DNA of 64,000 bases, taken from Spongorhabdus nitratireducens. GTDB lineage: Bacteria > Pseudomonadota > Gammaproteobacteria > Pseudomonadales > Endozoicomonadaceae. The notes under the pieces were generated by a model. That model was not told where the DNA came from and ran no database searches. It saw nothing but the letters and a program-made list of their open reading frames with translations. Both the position numbers and the translations under genes were made by a program. The DNA lies in the NCBI GenBank assembly GCA_947387575.1, contig CANDOC010000007.1, forward strand, positions 248,001-312,000. The letters are read 5' to 3'. The stretch's first letter is position 1. Every line of letters begins with the position of its first letter. This document shows positions 19,147-29,537 of the stretch, one piece after another.

Positions 19147-19169
19147 GACCGATCCATTCTGGATCGGTC
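19147..19169. other. Perfect inverted repeat between trkA and trkH
   Basis: GACCGATCC and GGATCGGTC form a 9-bp stem with a 5-base loop, 27 bases after trkA. There is no T-run. It could modulate the trkA-trkH mRNA or bind a protein. Confidence 0.5.
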
Positions 19170-19266
19170 GTCCTGAAAAACCGCATATATTTTAGGGATA
19201 AATAAAAATAATTTATTATGTCCTGCGGTTATTTCGTATAAGCAGAAAAACACCCACAGGGACACT

Positions 19267-20715
19267 ATGCATCTGTCGCTTATATTCAGGGTGCTCGGCA
19301 TACTGCTGATGTTGTTCAGCCTGTCGAGTCTACCCTCCATGCTGGTCGCATGGATTTATGATGAGCCTGAAATTGCAATTTTCAGCTACACGTTTCTTAT
19401 CACACTGTTAACCGGTTTCGTGCTCTGGACGCCTTTTAAAAATGCACGTCAGGAGCTGCGTATTCGGGATGGCTTCCTGATCACGGTACTGTTCTGGACG
19501 GTACTGGGCTGCTTCGGTGCCTTGCCTTTCCTGTTGATGGAAACACCGGCTTTGAGTGTTTCCGACTCACTGTTCGAGGCTATTTCAGGGCTGACTACGA
19601 CCGGTGCCACCGTCCTTACTGATATTGAAAGCCTGCCCAAATCAGTGCTGTTCTACCGGCAACAGCTGCAGTGGTTTGGAGGGATGGGGATCATTGTACT
19701 GGCTGTTGCTGTCTTACCACTGCTCGGCATTGGTGGCATGCAGCTTTATCGCAGTGAAACCCCCGGTCCGATCAAGGACAGCAAGCTTACTCCCCGTATC
19801 ACTGAAACCGCCAAAGCCCTGTGGATAATTTATATGGTGCTGACACTGGTCTGTGCAGTGGCTTATTGGGTTGCCGGCATGTCTCTGTTTGATGCGATCA
19901 GTCACAGCTTCAGTACTGTGGCGATTGGCGGCTTCTCAACCTATGACAGCAGTCTCGGGGCTTTTAACAGTAGCCTGATAGAGATTATTGCCATTGTGTT
20001 TATGGCAATTAGTGGCATGAACTTCGCGCTGCATTTCTTTGCCTGGCGCCAGAAAAGCCTGAAGCATTATCTCAAAGACCCTGAACTCAGGGTGTATCTG
20101 CTGATGCTTGGCAGCGTCAGTTTGCTGACAGTTGTAACACTGGGCTTTACCGACCATATGGACTGGAGCGTAGCGCTACGACAAGGTGTATTTCAGGTTG
20201 TTTCCATTGCCACCACCACCGGTTTTGCTACCGATGATTTTTCCAGCTGGCCGGTATTTTTGCCCATGCTGCTGTTTATGACCGCCTTTGCCGGCGGCTG
20301 TGCCGGTTCAACCGGTGGCGGCATGAAGATCATTCGAGTGCTACTTATCCACAAGCAGGGAATTCGGGAGCTGCAACGCATGCTGCATCCGAATGCCATC
20401 ATCACCATCAAAATCGGCAACAAGCCGGTGGATGACAGGGTAGGGGGCGCCGTCTGGGGGTTCTTTGCTGCCTATATGGGCGTGTTTCTGGTGCTCTATG
20501 TGGCAGTAATGGCAACGGGAGTGGAAATGATGACTGCATTTTCCACCGTAGCATCCTGTATGAACAACCTCGGCCCGGCATTGGGTGATGCAGTAGCCAA
20601 CTACGCTACCCTGCCGGACAGCGCCAAGTGGATTCTCAGCTTTGGTATGCTGCTGGGACGGCTGGAGATCTTTACCTTGCTGGTGTTGTTTACTCCGGCG
20701 TTTTGGAGATATTAA
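19267..20715 (+). CDS. trkH: Trk-system potassium channel TrkH
   Basis: This is the integral membrane K+-translocating subunit. The 482 residues have about ten hydrophobic segments and four P-loop-like filter regions: GLTTTGATVLTD, HSFSTVAIGGFST, IATTTGFATDD and ASCMNNLGPALG. The segment GGCAGSTGGGMKI before the last loops is characteristic of TrkH/TrkG. It works with TrkA upstream. The next gene is a large orphan on the opposite strand, which breaks the usual synteny toward glyQ. Confidence 0.97.
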   Translation: MHLSLIFRVLGILLMLFSLSSLPSMLVAWIYDEPEIAIFSYTFLITLLTGFVLWTPFKNARQELRIRDGFLITVLFWTVLGCFGALPFLLMETPALSVSDSLFEAISGLTTTGATVLTDIESLPKSVLFYRQQLQWFGGMGIIVLAVAVLPLLGIGGMQLYRSETPGPIKDSKLTPRITETAKALWIIYMVLTLVCAVAYWVAGMSLFDAISHSFSTVAIGGFSTYDSSLGAFNSSLIEIIAIVFMAISGMNFALHFFAWRQKSLKHYLKDPELRVYLLMLGSVSLLTVVTLGFTDHMDWSVALRQGVFQVVSIATTTGFATDDFSSWPVFLPMLLFMTAFAGGCAGSTGGGMKIIRVLLIHKQGIRELQRMLHPNAIITIKIGNKPVDDRVGGAVWGFFAAYMGVFLVLYVAVMATGVEMMTAFSTVASCMNNLGPALGDAVANYATLPDSAKWILSFGMLLGRLEIFTLLVLFTPAFWRY

Positions 20716-20721
20716 TTCGAT

Positions 20722-20757
20722 AAAAAGGTCTGCTTATTTCTTCAAAAAGCAGACCTC
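20722..20757 (-). terminator. Rho-independent terminator of the 1569-residue orphan
   Basis: AGGTCTGCTT and AAGCAGACCT form a 10-bp stem around an 11-base loop. On the minus strand it is followed by TTTTTAT, so it ends the orphan's transcript. It also lies 3' of trkH. Confidence 0.8.
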
Positions 20758-20766
20758 CAAAACGAT

Positions 20767-23700
20767 CTATAGCTCTTCTCCCAATACACTATTGAAATAA
20801 TAGATAGCCTTACCATGGGTAATACTATTTAAAATAGTAATCAGCTCTTGAATGCTAGTTCGGTATGTTGAAAGGGTATCTCTGGATAGCTTGATCAGTA
20901 CATTATTTTTTTTGGATACGTCTATATAAGAATAGCGGCTTGGATCAAGTCTGCTGAGATGGGATACCAGTTGTGCTGTATTTCCAGCAAAATGATTCCT
21001 GATTATATTTTCCATAATAGTTTTAAAAGATTCAAAATCATTTCCCAACATCATGCATTCAAGGTGGCGATAGAGCTTACCCAATCCTCCATCTCTGTCT
21101 TCCTGTTGGGAGTCAGGAAAAGGAAAAGAACCATCCACTGCAGTATGAGGTGATCCTTTTATCATATCCAACCTAATCGGCAGTGGGTGAATTGGTCCAC
21201 TCGTCGTACTAGAGTCCAATCTCATAGCAGATGAGGACTTTACTCTTCGTTGATGAAGCTTTGAGTGCGTATGGTTATGCTGCCTATAGTTTCCTCCCCT
21301 TTTTATGTTAGTTCCATATCCTCCTGACTTGGATCTGCCAAGTTCATCACTACTACCAGCACTGCTATATGATGATTCTCGTGAATGCCCTGTACTTACT
21401 GACTGTCGAGGCCATCTTGGACCCATCGAAGTCGTCACTATTTGACCGACTACTTTGGTTCCCACTACAGATTTTGTTTCAGGTTCAAGTTCTCCCACAT
21501 AATCACTAACTCCAGCTCCAATAAGGGTTGTGAATAACTGTTCCTGTCCTAAGGAGTGTGATCGTCCCGGCCTCCTGCGTATCGCCCTATCTTCACTTGT
21601 ATCGCTAAATATCCATTTAGAGGAAGTAGTATACCCCCCCCCTATGCTCGAGAGACTCCCTCTACTGTGGTGATGGCTTCCCTGTATACCTTTTTCTTCC
21701 TCTTCTTCTTCTGAGCTTGATTCATCCTGATCTGAATATCCCCGCTTTAGATGTTCTGAAAGCATATCTTCCAACGACTTGGTTCTATCTCCATCCCAGA
21801 TCTCCGAGCTTTCCACCTCTCCAATAGCACCTCCAGTTCCCGTATCTATTCTCAAGTGGGTAAGATTTGAGGCACTTCTAGAGTATGTCGTATGTAGCCT
21901 ACGGGCTTTTGATACTGACTCAGGGGATGACCCTGATGAAAGCTGATTGCGACTCTTCCAGCGTTGCTTCAGCTCCTTAATCCCTCTAACAAGTCGATTG
22001 TCTGTAAGGCTTCCCATAAAGCCTGTACGCGAGCCATTTGACTCGCTACCTGAATGAGTATCTGACATTCTCCGGATATCAAGCTCTGTTGATACCCCCT
22101 GGAGGCCAAATCCAGTTTGCCCCAAAGGCGCAGAGGTCGACCAATGAGACGAAAGTAGCTGACTGGGTGATGTTGTGGCTGAAATTGAACGCGTATATAG
22201 CCTACCAGTCGCCAGGTGTTGTGAGTTTACTTCTCGGGAAACAGCTGCAGGCTCTGATCCTGAGTAACTGTGATATCCGCTCGTATGGCTTCCTGCCTCA
22301 CTGGTTACAGACAGCACAGGAGGTCCCAAGGTTAAAACTGGACTAGAAGCCCCCACATCTTCTTCATTTAATATGTCAACAGATTGCATACTACTGTGAG
22401 CTGTACTGGATTTATCAGGATGTTCGAAAGGAATTAGGCAGCAAAAATCAAAGAGCATAGCCTCCATAATTTCAAGACATTGCTTTTCTTCTTTAACAGC
22501 AGTTAAAGCACATTCAAGCACTGCAGCTAACCTTTTCTTAGCACTTCCATTGTCAAAACTTTTACTAGAATTTAGCGAAAACAATCGATTGGTGTTTTCA
22601 AGAACAAAATATTCAATACCTGTGCTGCTTTTCTTCCATAGTTCCCAAACACTTTTCTGTATATCTTTATAATATTTATTTTTTAGCTTTTTAAACCCTG
22701 GTTCAATAGTGGCTATAGAGTTACAGCCTGAAATGAAAACAGCTACAATTACAGATTGAATAGGTCTCAGACCTACATTACATTCAATTAATAATTCTGA
22801 TACGACTCTTGCAACCTCTGAACGGGAATGATCCAGCCACACAGTCGTCGGTCTGTAATTAGCTACTCCTGTCAAAAATCGTTGATACGTTTGATTCAAA
22901 TCATCACTTTGAACAAGGACCTGTTCTGAATAATTTAATGCTTGATCCATAAAGTTCAGGCACTGTTCATAATCATTTAATCCATTTTTAAATCCACCTG
23001 CAACCTTTCGACATATTTCTGTAGCATGTCCAGAGCAGTCACAGGAAAACCCAAATGTAGTAACAAAAGGAACCGCGAATAATTGAGGTGCTACTCTTGA
23101 TAATCTGATATGTTCATCAACCATAAGGGCCGATCTTAACCTTAAAGCAAGTACGTATTTTAGCGCTGCTCTACATGTTTCAAAATCTACCAGAAGAGAA
23201 TCGGGAGATGAACCTGATCTAACAAAAGGGTTATCTGCACGAAATTGATACCGGCTTTTTGATTTTGAAGCCTCTACTTTTACAGGTCCTCCTCCCCCCT
23301 TTTTGAAACCCATATGAGCAGTGCTGGTTACCAAAGAAGCGGCTGTCTCAGGATCCTGGGCAAATATTCTACGAACACTAGGGCTTCTTACAGCCCAGGT
23401 CATTTCAGTCGGTGTTGATATAAGTTCCTTACTAATCCTTTTGACTTTTTGCTTTGGTATCGAGACTTTTCCTCCACGACTAATTTCCAGAGCGTCTCTG
23501 AATTTGTCACATGTTATTCTGAACCCGATATTAAAACCAACCACAGCATATCCACGCCCGGATTTTTTAACCAGGCAGCATGAATCCAAAACACATGAAG
23601 CAGGAAGTTTGATGAAATCGCCGGCAGAATTTTTACCTGTTACATCTATCCTAAGTTCTTTTGCCCATTTTCTTTCAACTTGTACAGATTTAAAAGCAAC

Positions 23701-25476
23701 GGATGTACTGACTTCATACATCGGAGTCTGACTATCAGAAACAGCTTTAACTCTTAGAGATCCTTTATCATTCACGTTATCAGATACAGCAAAAGGTAAG
23801 CCTTCATAGTATTTGTAAAAAAGGGCATTTTTAAGATTATGAGCAATAATTCCAAGCTTTTCCTGATGTGCAAGCTGACTGATCAAATACCACGAAACAG
23901 GCTCCATGTTTTGGGATTTCAGTTGCTCTACCAGACTTCTGTCTCTTTCTGCTAAATCTTTATAACGGTCACCAACTGCCTGAGAATAAACAGGGACTAA
24001 TCCTTCACCACCATCAAGAACCATATTATTTCTGCAAGCATCACCAAAAAGGTTATAACCCACATAAACCCAACCGGTTTTAAACAGTTCATCACACTCC
24101 TTGATAGCCTTCACATCCCTGACTTCACAGGTATCAGGGCAAACCATATAAAATTGCCTTTGACTTCCAGTATTCAATAGTTTGATAGGATATTCAGGCT
24201 CAAGAATCACTTTATTTAATGAAGGAAAGCTGCTCCTCAACAACATGTAGTGCTCTGGTTGAAGTTGTATTTCCTCACCGTTCATCTCAACGGTAAAGTA
24301 TGCCTTACCAACTTCCACTCCTCCACGTTCTTTTTTATCTGCTCTTCTTAGAGAACTGTGGTGTTCAAACTTTTTGACCGAACTGGTTGATACTGTTGAT
24401 ACCCTGCCAACTTTCTCTACACTACTTGGACAAACTCCCACAGGTAAAGGACCTGGGCAGAAGCCACTTCTTGGGAAAACGGTTTTTTCTCCCTCAGGCA
24501 TAAGTAAAACAAAGCAACCATTTTCGCCGGTAATATGTGCTTCTAAAGTCATTTCCCAAGAATGGTAAAAGTACTGATCAAAGCATTGAGCCCCTCCTTG
24601 CTCCTCTATGGTACAGCTCCACCACTCATAAATATCCTTATAAAATTCCTTAACTCCAAACTGGCATGTGTTCAGTTGAAGTACATTCTGATGTCGAAAG
24701 TTGATACCTTTTATTACTACCTGCAAAGGTGTAGAGCACATTAAGGGTGGACCTGTTTCAGCAGAGCATAGGCTGGCAGGAACAACTGACATGATCGAAA
24801 AATCAATGCTTGCACAGGTTTCTTCATCATGACTGAAAACAGGTTGAAAAGAAGGTTCTTGGCTTGATTTCACTAACCATCGATCAGGACAAAAACATCC
24901 ACCCTGTATAGTTAAAGTAAGTGTTCCATTTCTCAAAGGCAAATCACAATAAAAGGAATCACTAGATGATTCAACTGTTAATTCATCATCTCCATCTAAT
25001 AATAAAAACTCTTCATCAGGTAAGTATTTTCCTTTTAACCTCAGGATACAGTCTTCAGACTCATTCAACCCGTCAACTATTAGTGTTACTGACTTAGATC
25101 TGACATCATATTCGAACTGAAGCTCACCATATTTCACCAAAAAAGAATTTCTTTCCTTACTGTCAGCGAGAGGAGGCAGTCCGGGTATTGTTCGTATCCG
25201 TAGTAAGGTACAGGTTTCATCGGGCGGAATATGAAAAGAATTTACCCCTTTTTTTTGTTCATAAATTATTCTTGGTGTTTCGGTAAATAAAGTAAAACTG
25301 CCCTCTTTTTTAAAATGTAATTCCGCACCTTGATTCATATTACAAAATACAGCAACTTGAGTTTCCAGCTTTACATCGGTATTAAATAATTTTGCAAGTG
25401 AATTTCCTGAAGAAAAAAATAAAACAAAAAAAACTATGACTTCCGTCTTGAATATTTTTTTAAAGAAGAATTTCAT
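20767..25476 (-). CDS. Very large secreted orphan protein, 1569 aa
   Basis: I do not recognise this protein. Residues 1-28 look like a signal peptide (lysines, then VIVFFVLFFSSG, ending SLA). Residues 30-360 are beta-rich with many cysteines (e.g. CFCPDRW, FCPGPLPVGVCPSS), suggesting disulfide-bonded extracytoplasmic domains. Residues 360-1020 mix alpha and beta, with further Cys pairs (DSCCLV, SCDCSGHATEIC). Residues about 1020-1460 are Ser/Gly/Arg-rich and probably disordered, with an acidic tract SSSEEEEEEK near 1254 and His-rich SHHHSRGS. The last 100 residues are helical. It is visibly more AT-rich than its neighbours, on the opposite strand to trkH and glyQ, and has its own terminator. 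A secreted or surface effector is a guess. Confidence 0.8.
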   Translation of the reverse strand: MKFFFKKIFKTEVIVFFVLFFSSGNSLAKLFNTDVKLETQVAVFCNMNQGAELHFKKEGSFTLFTETPRIIYEQKKGVNSFHIPPDETCTLLRIRTIPGLPPLADSKERNSFLVKYGELQFEYDVRSKSVTLIVDGLNESEDCILRLKGKYLPDEEFLLLDGDDELTVESSSDSFYCDLPLRNGTLTLTIQGGCFCPDRWLVKSSQEPSFQPVFSHDEETCASIDFSIMSVVPASLCSAETGPPLMCSTPLQVVIKGINFRHQNVLQLNTCQFGVKEFYKDIYEWWSCTIEEQGGAQCFDQYFYHSWEMTLEAHITGENGCFVLLMPEGEKTVFPRSGFCPGPLPVGVCPSSVEKVGRVSTVSTSSVKKFEHHSSLRRADKKERGGVEVGKAYFTVEMNGEEIQLQPEHYMLLRSSFPSLNKVILEPEYPIKLLNTGSQRQFYMVCPDTCEVRDVKAIKECDELFKTGWVYVGYNLFGDACRNNMVLDGGEGLVPVYSQAVGDRYKDLAERDRSLVEQLKSQNMEPVSWYLISQLAHQEKLGIIAHNLKNALFYKYYEGLPFAVSDNVNDKGSLRVKAVSDSQTPMYEVSTSVAFKSVQVERKWAKELRIDVTGKNSAGDFIKLPASCVLDSCCLVKKSGRGYAVVGFNIGFRITCDKFRDALEISRGGKVSIPKQKVKRISKELISTPTEMTWAVRSPSVRRIFAQDPETAASLVTSTAHMGFKKGGGGPVKVEASKSKSRYQFRADNPFVRSGSSPDSLLVDFETCRAALKYVLALRLRSALMVDEHIRLSRVAPQLFAVPFVTTFGFSCDCSGHATEICRKVAGGFKNGLNDYEQCLNFMDQALNYSEQVLVQSDDLNQTYQRFLTGVANYRPTTVWLDHSRSEVARVVSELLIECNVGLRPIQSVIVAVFISGCNSIATIEPGFKKLKNKYYKDIQKSVWELWKKSSTGIEYFVLENTNRLFSLNSSKSFDNGSAKKRLAAVLECALTAVKEEKQCLEIMEAMLFDFCCLIPFEHPDKSSTAHSSMQSVDILNEEDVGASSPVLTLGPPVLSVTSEAGSHTSGYHSYSGSEPAAVSREVNSQHLATGRLYTRSISATTSPSQLLSSHWSTSAPLGQTGFGLQGVSTELDIRRMSDTHSGSESNGSRTGFMGSLTDNRLVRGIKELKQRWKSRNQLSSGSSPESVSKARRLHTTYSRSASNLTHLRIDTGTGGAIGEVESSEIWDGDRTKSLEDMLSEHLKRGYSDQDESSSEEEEEEKGIQGSHHHSRGSLSSIGGGYTTSSKWIFSDTSEDRAIRRRPGRSHSLGQEQLFTTLIGAGVSDYVGELEPETKSVVGTKVVGQIVTTSMGPRWPRQSVSTGHSRESSYSSAGSSDELGRSKSGGYGTNIKRGGNYRQHNHTHSKLHQRRVKSSSAMRLDSSTTSGPIHPLPIRLDMIKGSPHTAVDGSFPFPDSQQEDRDGGLGKLYRHLECMMLGNDFESFKTIMENIIRNHFAGNTAQLVSHLSRLDPSRYSYIDVSKKNNVLIKLSRDTLSTYRTSIQELITILNSITHGKAIYYFNSVLGEEL

Positions 25477-25503
25477 CAGTACCGTACATCATAAATGATA
25501 CAA

Positions 25504-25544
25504 ACCAAGCGTCCGTGCCACCCCAAAACACTCGCACCAAGCGT
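25504..25544. repeat. Direct repeat ACCAAGCGT upstream of the orphan
   Basis: ACCAAGCGT occurs at 25504-25512 and again at 25536-25544, a 32-base (about three helical turns) spacing. It lies between the divergent starts of the 1569-residue gene and glyQ, so it could be a regulator site for either. Confidence 0.45.
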
Positions 25545-25597
25545 AGTTGGTTTATTCCATCCCGCCAGTTTTTAATTCACTAAAGTTCTATAGCGGC

Positions 25598-25626
25598 TGA
25601 TCTACCGCAGAAAATGCGGGTATAAT
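25598..25626 (+). promoter_or_regulatory. Probable glyQ promoter
   Basis: A perfect -10 TATAAT lies at 25621-25626, 65 bases before the GTG start of glyQ. The -35 at 17-bp spacing is poor (TGATCT). An extended -10 is not evident either. Confidence 0.5.
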
Positions 25627-25690
25627 CCCTTCCGACCAACAATTTACCCTTAGCTTTATGCTGCAACGCTGTAGCACCCGAGGTAAAACA

Positions 25691-26644
25691 GTGACTCACC
25701 AGACAAAACCTGATGTCAGCACCTTTCAGGGCATGATCCTTGCCCTGCAGCAGTACTGGGCCCGCCAGGGCTGCGTAATTCTGCAACCACTTGATATGGA
25801 AGTGGGTGCGGGAACCTTCCATCCTGCCACTTTCCTGCGCGCTATCGGCCCGGAGAAGTGGAGTGCTGCCTATGTTCAGCCCAGCCGTCGTCCTACTGAC
25901 GGCCGCTATGGCGAAAACCCCAACCGCCTGCAGCACTACTATCAGTATCAGGTTGTCATGAAGCCGTCTCCGGACAACATTCAGGAACTGTACCTCGGCT
26001 CCCTGAGCGAACTGGGTGTTGACACTTCTGTTCACGATATCCGCTTTGTTGAAGACAACTGGGAATCCCCGACTCTGGGCGCCTGGGGTCTTGGCTGGGA
26101 AGTCTGGCTGAATGGTATGGAAGTGACCCAGTTCACTTATTTCCAGCAGGCAGGCGGCATTGAATGCTTCCCGGTGACCGGTGAGATCACCTACGGTCTG
26201 GAGCGTCTCGCGATGTACATTCAGGGCGTAGACAGCGTTTACGACCTGATCTGGACCAAAGGCCCGCAGGGCACTGTCACTTACGGCGATGTATTCCTGC
26301 AGAACGAAGTTGAAATGTCTACTTTCAACTTTGAAAAAGCTGATACTGAAGAACTGTTCCGCCAGTTTAACTTCTTTGAAGCTGAAGCCCAGCGTCTGGT
26401 TGAAGACAAACTGCCGCTGCCGGCTTATGAATACACACTAAAAGCGTCGCATACTTTCAACCTGCTGGATGCCCGTCACGCAATCTCTGTAACCGAGCGT
26501 CAGCGCTTTATTTTGCGGGTAAGAACCCTGGCCCGTGGTGTTGCCCAAGCTTATTTCGACTCCCGTAAGGAAGCCGGTTTCCCGCTGGCAGATGACGATA
26601 TTCGTAAACAGGTAATGGCCCAGCTGGCTCAGGAGGAAAAGTGA
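25691..26644 (+). CDS. glyQ: Glycyl-tRNA synthetase alpha subunit
   Basis: This is the catalytic subunit of the heterotetrameric bacterial GlyRS, charging tRNA-Gly. It has 317 residues. The body begins [20 protein letters not shown] and contains [35 protein letters not shown] and the C-terminal [21 protein letters not shown] start at 25691 is chosen because GAGG lies 7 bases upstream; the ATG at 25658 would add 11 unlikely residues. Its TGA overlaps the glyS ATG by one base, so the two subunits are translationally coupled. Confidence 0.97.
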   Translation: MTHQTKPDVSTFQGMILALQQYWARQGCVILQPLDMEVGAGTFHPATFLRAIGPEKWSAAYVQPSRRPTDGRYGENPNRLQHYYQYQVVMKPSPDNIQELYLGSLSELGVDTSVHDIRFVEDNWESPTLGAWGLGWEVWLNGMEVTQFTYFQQAGGIECFPVTGEITYGLERLAMYIQGVDSVYDLIWTKGPQGTVTYGDVFLQNEVEMSTFNFEKADTEELFRQFNFFEAEAQRLVEDKLPLPAYEYTLKASHTFNLLDARHAISVTERQRFILRVRTLARGVAQAYFDSRKEAGFPLADDDIRKQVMAQLAQEEK

Positions 26645-28734
26645 TGTCCAAGCAGGATTTTCTGATTGAGCTGGGTACCGAAGAACTGCCACCAAAGGCG
26701 CTGGCTTCCCTCAGCAAAGCCTTTGCTGACGGCATTCTGAACGGCCTGAAAGAGTCCGGCCTGGCTTTTGCCGGCAGTGAAATGTTTGCCAGCCCCCGTC
26801 GTATGGCAGTACTGATTCGTGAACTGGAAACCGCTCAGAAAGATCAGTCTGTCGAGCGTAAAGGTCCTGCGCTGCAGGCTGCTTTTGATGCCGAAGGTAA
26901 ACCGACCCGTGCGGCTGAAGGTTTTGCCCGCTCCAATGGTGTCACCGTTGACCAGCTGGAAAAGCTGGAAAGCGGCAAGGGCGCCTGGCTGGTATTCCGC
27001 TCCGTACGTGAAGGTCAGCAAACGGCAGCACTGCTGCCGGGTCTGGTTGAACAGTCTCTGGCCAAGCTGCCTATTCCCAAGCGTATGCGCTGGGGTAACC
27101 GTCGTGACGAATTCGTGCGTCCGGTTAAATGGCTGGTAATGCTGCAGGGTTCTGAAGTCATTCCATGCAATATCATGGGTCTGGAAGCTGGCCGTACTAC
27201 CCGCGGTCACCGCATTCACTGCAGTGAAGACCTGACGATCGACAGCCCGGTACAATACGCCGAGCTGCTGCGTGAGAAGGGTTATGTTATTGCCGACCAG
27301 AGCCAGCGCAAGCAGGTGATTCGTGATCAGCTGGCAGCGATGGAAGCTGAAATCAGCGGTAACATCATTATTGATGAAGACCTGCTGAACGAAGTATCTG
27401 CCCTGGTTGAATGGCCGGTAGCTCTGGCTGGTAAGTTTGACGAAGCCTTCCTGGAAGTTCCGGCTGAATCCCTGATCTCTTCCATGAAAGAACACCAGAA
27501 GTACTTCCACGCTGTGGATGCTGAAGGCAAACTGCTACCGCGCTTTATCACCATTGCCAATATCGAAAGTACCGATCCGCAACAGGTGATTTCCGGTAAT
27601 GAAAAGGTTATCAGCCCGCGTCTGGCCGATGCTCGCTTCTTCTTTGAAACTGACAAGAAAACGACGCTGGACGCTCAACGCGAACGCCTGAAATCTGTCG
27701 TATTCCAAAACAAACTGGGAACAGTTTACGACAAGACCGAGCGTATGGCTGCTCTGGCTGCCGCTATTGCTGAACAGCTGAACAGCGACGCTGAAATGGC
27801 AGCCCGTGCTGCAACCCTGAGTAAAGCGGATCTGGTTTCCGAAATGGTACTGGAATTCCCGGAACTGCAGGGCATTATGGGCCAGTACTATGCACGTCAC
27901 GAAGGCGCTGCAGAAGATGTTGCCCAGGCTCAGAACGAACAGTATATGCCGCGTTTTGCCGGTGACCAGCTGCCGACAACCATGACCGGTTGCGCTGTAG
28001 CTCTGGCCGACAAGCTGGATACCCTGGTGGGTATTTTCGGTATCAAGCAGCCGCCAAGTGGCAGCAAGGATCCGTTTGCCCTGCGTCGTGCCACTCTGGG
28101 TATTCTGCGTATTCTGGTTGAAAAGAAGCTGAACCTGGATCTGGAACAGCTGGTTCGCATCGCCTACAAGGGCTACATCGACAGCGGTGTAGAGCTGCCG
28201 GCAGCAGAAGAAGAACTGGTACAGCAGGTTGTAGACTTCATGCTCGACCGTTTCCGTGCCAGTTATCAGGATCAGGGTATTCCGGCTGAAGTGTTCCTGG
28301 CGGTACGTGCTCTGCGTCCGACCAGCGCACTGGATTTTGACGCCCGGGTTAATGCTGTGGATAACTTCCGCACTCTGGCCGAAGCCGATGCTCTTGCTGC
28401 TGCCAACAAGCGGGTTGCCAATATTCTGGCGAAGAGCGACAAGCCAGCTGACGCTGAAGTTAACACCGGTTTGCTGCAGGAAGCTGCCGAGAAGGCACTG
28501 GCAGAAGCCATTTCTGTCCGCGTAGCGGAAGTTCAGCCTCTGCTAGCCACTCATGACTACCGTCAGGTGCTTGAGTCTCTGACAGCGCTGAAAGAGCCTG
28601 TGGATACCTTCTTTGACGACGTTATGGTGAATGCTGACGACCTGGCCGTTCGTGCCAACCGTCTGGCATTGCTGCAACAGCTGCGAAACCTGTTCCTGCA
28701 AGTAGCGGATATCTCTCTGCTGCAGAAAGCCTGA
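26644..28734 (+). CDS. glyS: Glycyl-tRNA synthetase beta subunit
   Basis: This is the tRNA-binding beta subunit of GlyRS. The 696 residues match the family (E. coli 689). It starts [20 protein letters not shown] and includes [33 protein letters not shown], an HD-like region ([20 protein letters not shown]) and a C-terminal anticodon-binding domain ([19 protein letters not shown]). ATG at 26644 is preferred over GTG at 26641 because AGGAGG at 26631-26636 is then 7 bases away. Confidence 0.98.
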   Translation: MSKQDFLIELGTEELPPKALASLSKAFADGILNGLKESGLAFAGSEMFASPRRMAVLIRELETAQKDQSVERKGPALQAAFDAEGKPTRAAEGFARSNGVTVDQLEKLESGKGAWLVFRSVREGQQTAALLPGLVEQSLAKLPIPKRMRWGNRRDEFVRPVKWLVMLQGSEVIPCNIMGLEAGRTTRGHRIHCSEDLTIDSPVQYAELLREKGYVIADQSQRKQVIRDQLAAMEAEISGNIIIDEDLLNEVSALVEWPVALAGKFDEAFLEVPAESLISSMKEHQKYFHAVDAEGKLLPRFITIANIESTDPQQVISGNEKVISPRLADARFFFETDKKTTLDAQRERLKSVVFQNKLGTVYDKTERMAALAAAIAEQLNSDAEMAARAATLSKADLVSEMVLEFPELQGIMGQYYARHEGAAEDVAQAQNEQYMPRFAGDQLPTTMTGCAVALADKLDTLVGIFGIKQPPSGSKDPFALRRATLGILRILVEKKLNLDLEQLVRIAYKGYIDSGVELPAAEEELVQQVVDFMLDRFRASYQDQGIPAEVFLAVRALRPTSALDFDARVNAVDNFRTLAEADALAAANKRVANILAKSDKPADAEVNTGLLQEAAEKALAEAISVRVAEVQPLLATHDYRQVLESLTALKEPVDTFFDDVMVNADDLAVRANRLALLQQLRNLFLQVADISLLQKA

Positions 28735-28755
28735 TAGGTAGTAGAGTAGCATCGT

Positions 28756-28788
28756 AAAAAGGAGAGCTCATGCTCTCCTTTTTTTTGC
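28756..28788 (+). terminator. Rho-independent terminator after glyS
   Basis: GGAGAGC-TCAT-GCTCTCC is a perfect 7-bp stem followed by eight T, 24 bases after the glyS stop. Confidence 0.9.
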
Positions 28789-28969
28789 CTGTATAACAGC
28801 AATTGAACCAAAGCTGTTTATGCTGTTCGTAGTTTACAGGTACAGAATCAAGCAGGTGGATAGCCTTCAGGCACAGAAACCTATCCAAAACCAAACAAGT
28901 ACGGTAGTTTTACTTTTGCGGTAAACCTGCCCGGGCTTACCAGAATTAATAGAGATGCAAAGAGACTTT

Positions 28970-29518
28970 ATGAAGCTGGTCATTCTCGATCGTGACGGTG
29001 TGATCAATCAGGACTCTGATAATTACGTTAAGTCTGCTGCCGAATGGATTCCTCTTCCCGGCAGCATTGAAGCCATGGCCCGCCTGAGCCGGGCAGGTTA
29101 TCAGGTAGCTATTGCCACCAACCAGTCCGGGTTGGGCAGGGGACTGTTCCCGGCTACAGCACTGACAGAAATGCACAACAAGATGAAAACCCTTGTTACA
29201 AAGGCCGGTGGTAGAATCGATGCGCTGGTCTGGTGCCCCCATACCCCGGACGACCAGTGCGACTGTCGCAAGCCCGCCCCGGGACTGATCTACCAGATAG
29301 AGCAACACCTTGGCCTGTCCGCCAAAAATGCATGGATTGTCGGGGATTCCCTGCGTGATTTGGAAGCCGGCATTGCAGCCGGCTGTAAACCCGTTCTGGT
29401 GAAAACCGGAAAAGGGCTGCGAATGCTGGAAAAAAACAGCGAATCTCTTAACGCGCCGGTATTTGATGATCTGGCCCAATTCGTTGACCAGCTACTTCAA
29501 ACCGAAATTTCAGAGTAA
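28970..29518 (+). CDS. gmhB: D-glycero-D-manno-heptose 1,7-bisphosphate 7-phosphatase
   Basis: This HAD-superfamily enzyme of ADP-heptose synthesis for the LPS inner core removes the 7-phosphate. The 182 residues carry the nucleophile motif LDRDGVIN (Asp at 7, acid/base Asp at 9), ATNQSG (motif II), the zinc-binding loop with CPHTPDDQCDC, KPAPG (motif III) and VGDSLRDLEAG (motif IV). ATG at 28970 gives the canonical MKLVILDRDG start; an ATG at 28955 adds five residues. It precedes the acyltransferase gene by 19 bases, an order conserved near oriC in pseudomonads. Confidence 0.95.
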   Translation: MKLVILDRDGVINQDSDNYVKSAAEWIPLPGSIEAMARLSRAGYQVAIATNQSGLGRGLFPATALTEMHNKMKTLVTKAGGRIDALVWCPHTPDDQCDCRKPAPGLIYQIEQHLGLSAKNAWIVGDSLRDLEAGIAAGCKPVLVKTGKGLRMLEKNSESLNAPVFDDLAQFVDQLLQTEISE

Positions 29519-29537
29519 AGGTTTCCAAGAGTTTAAA

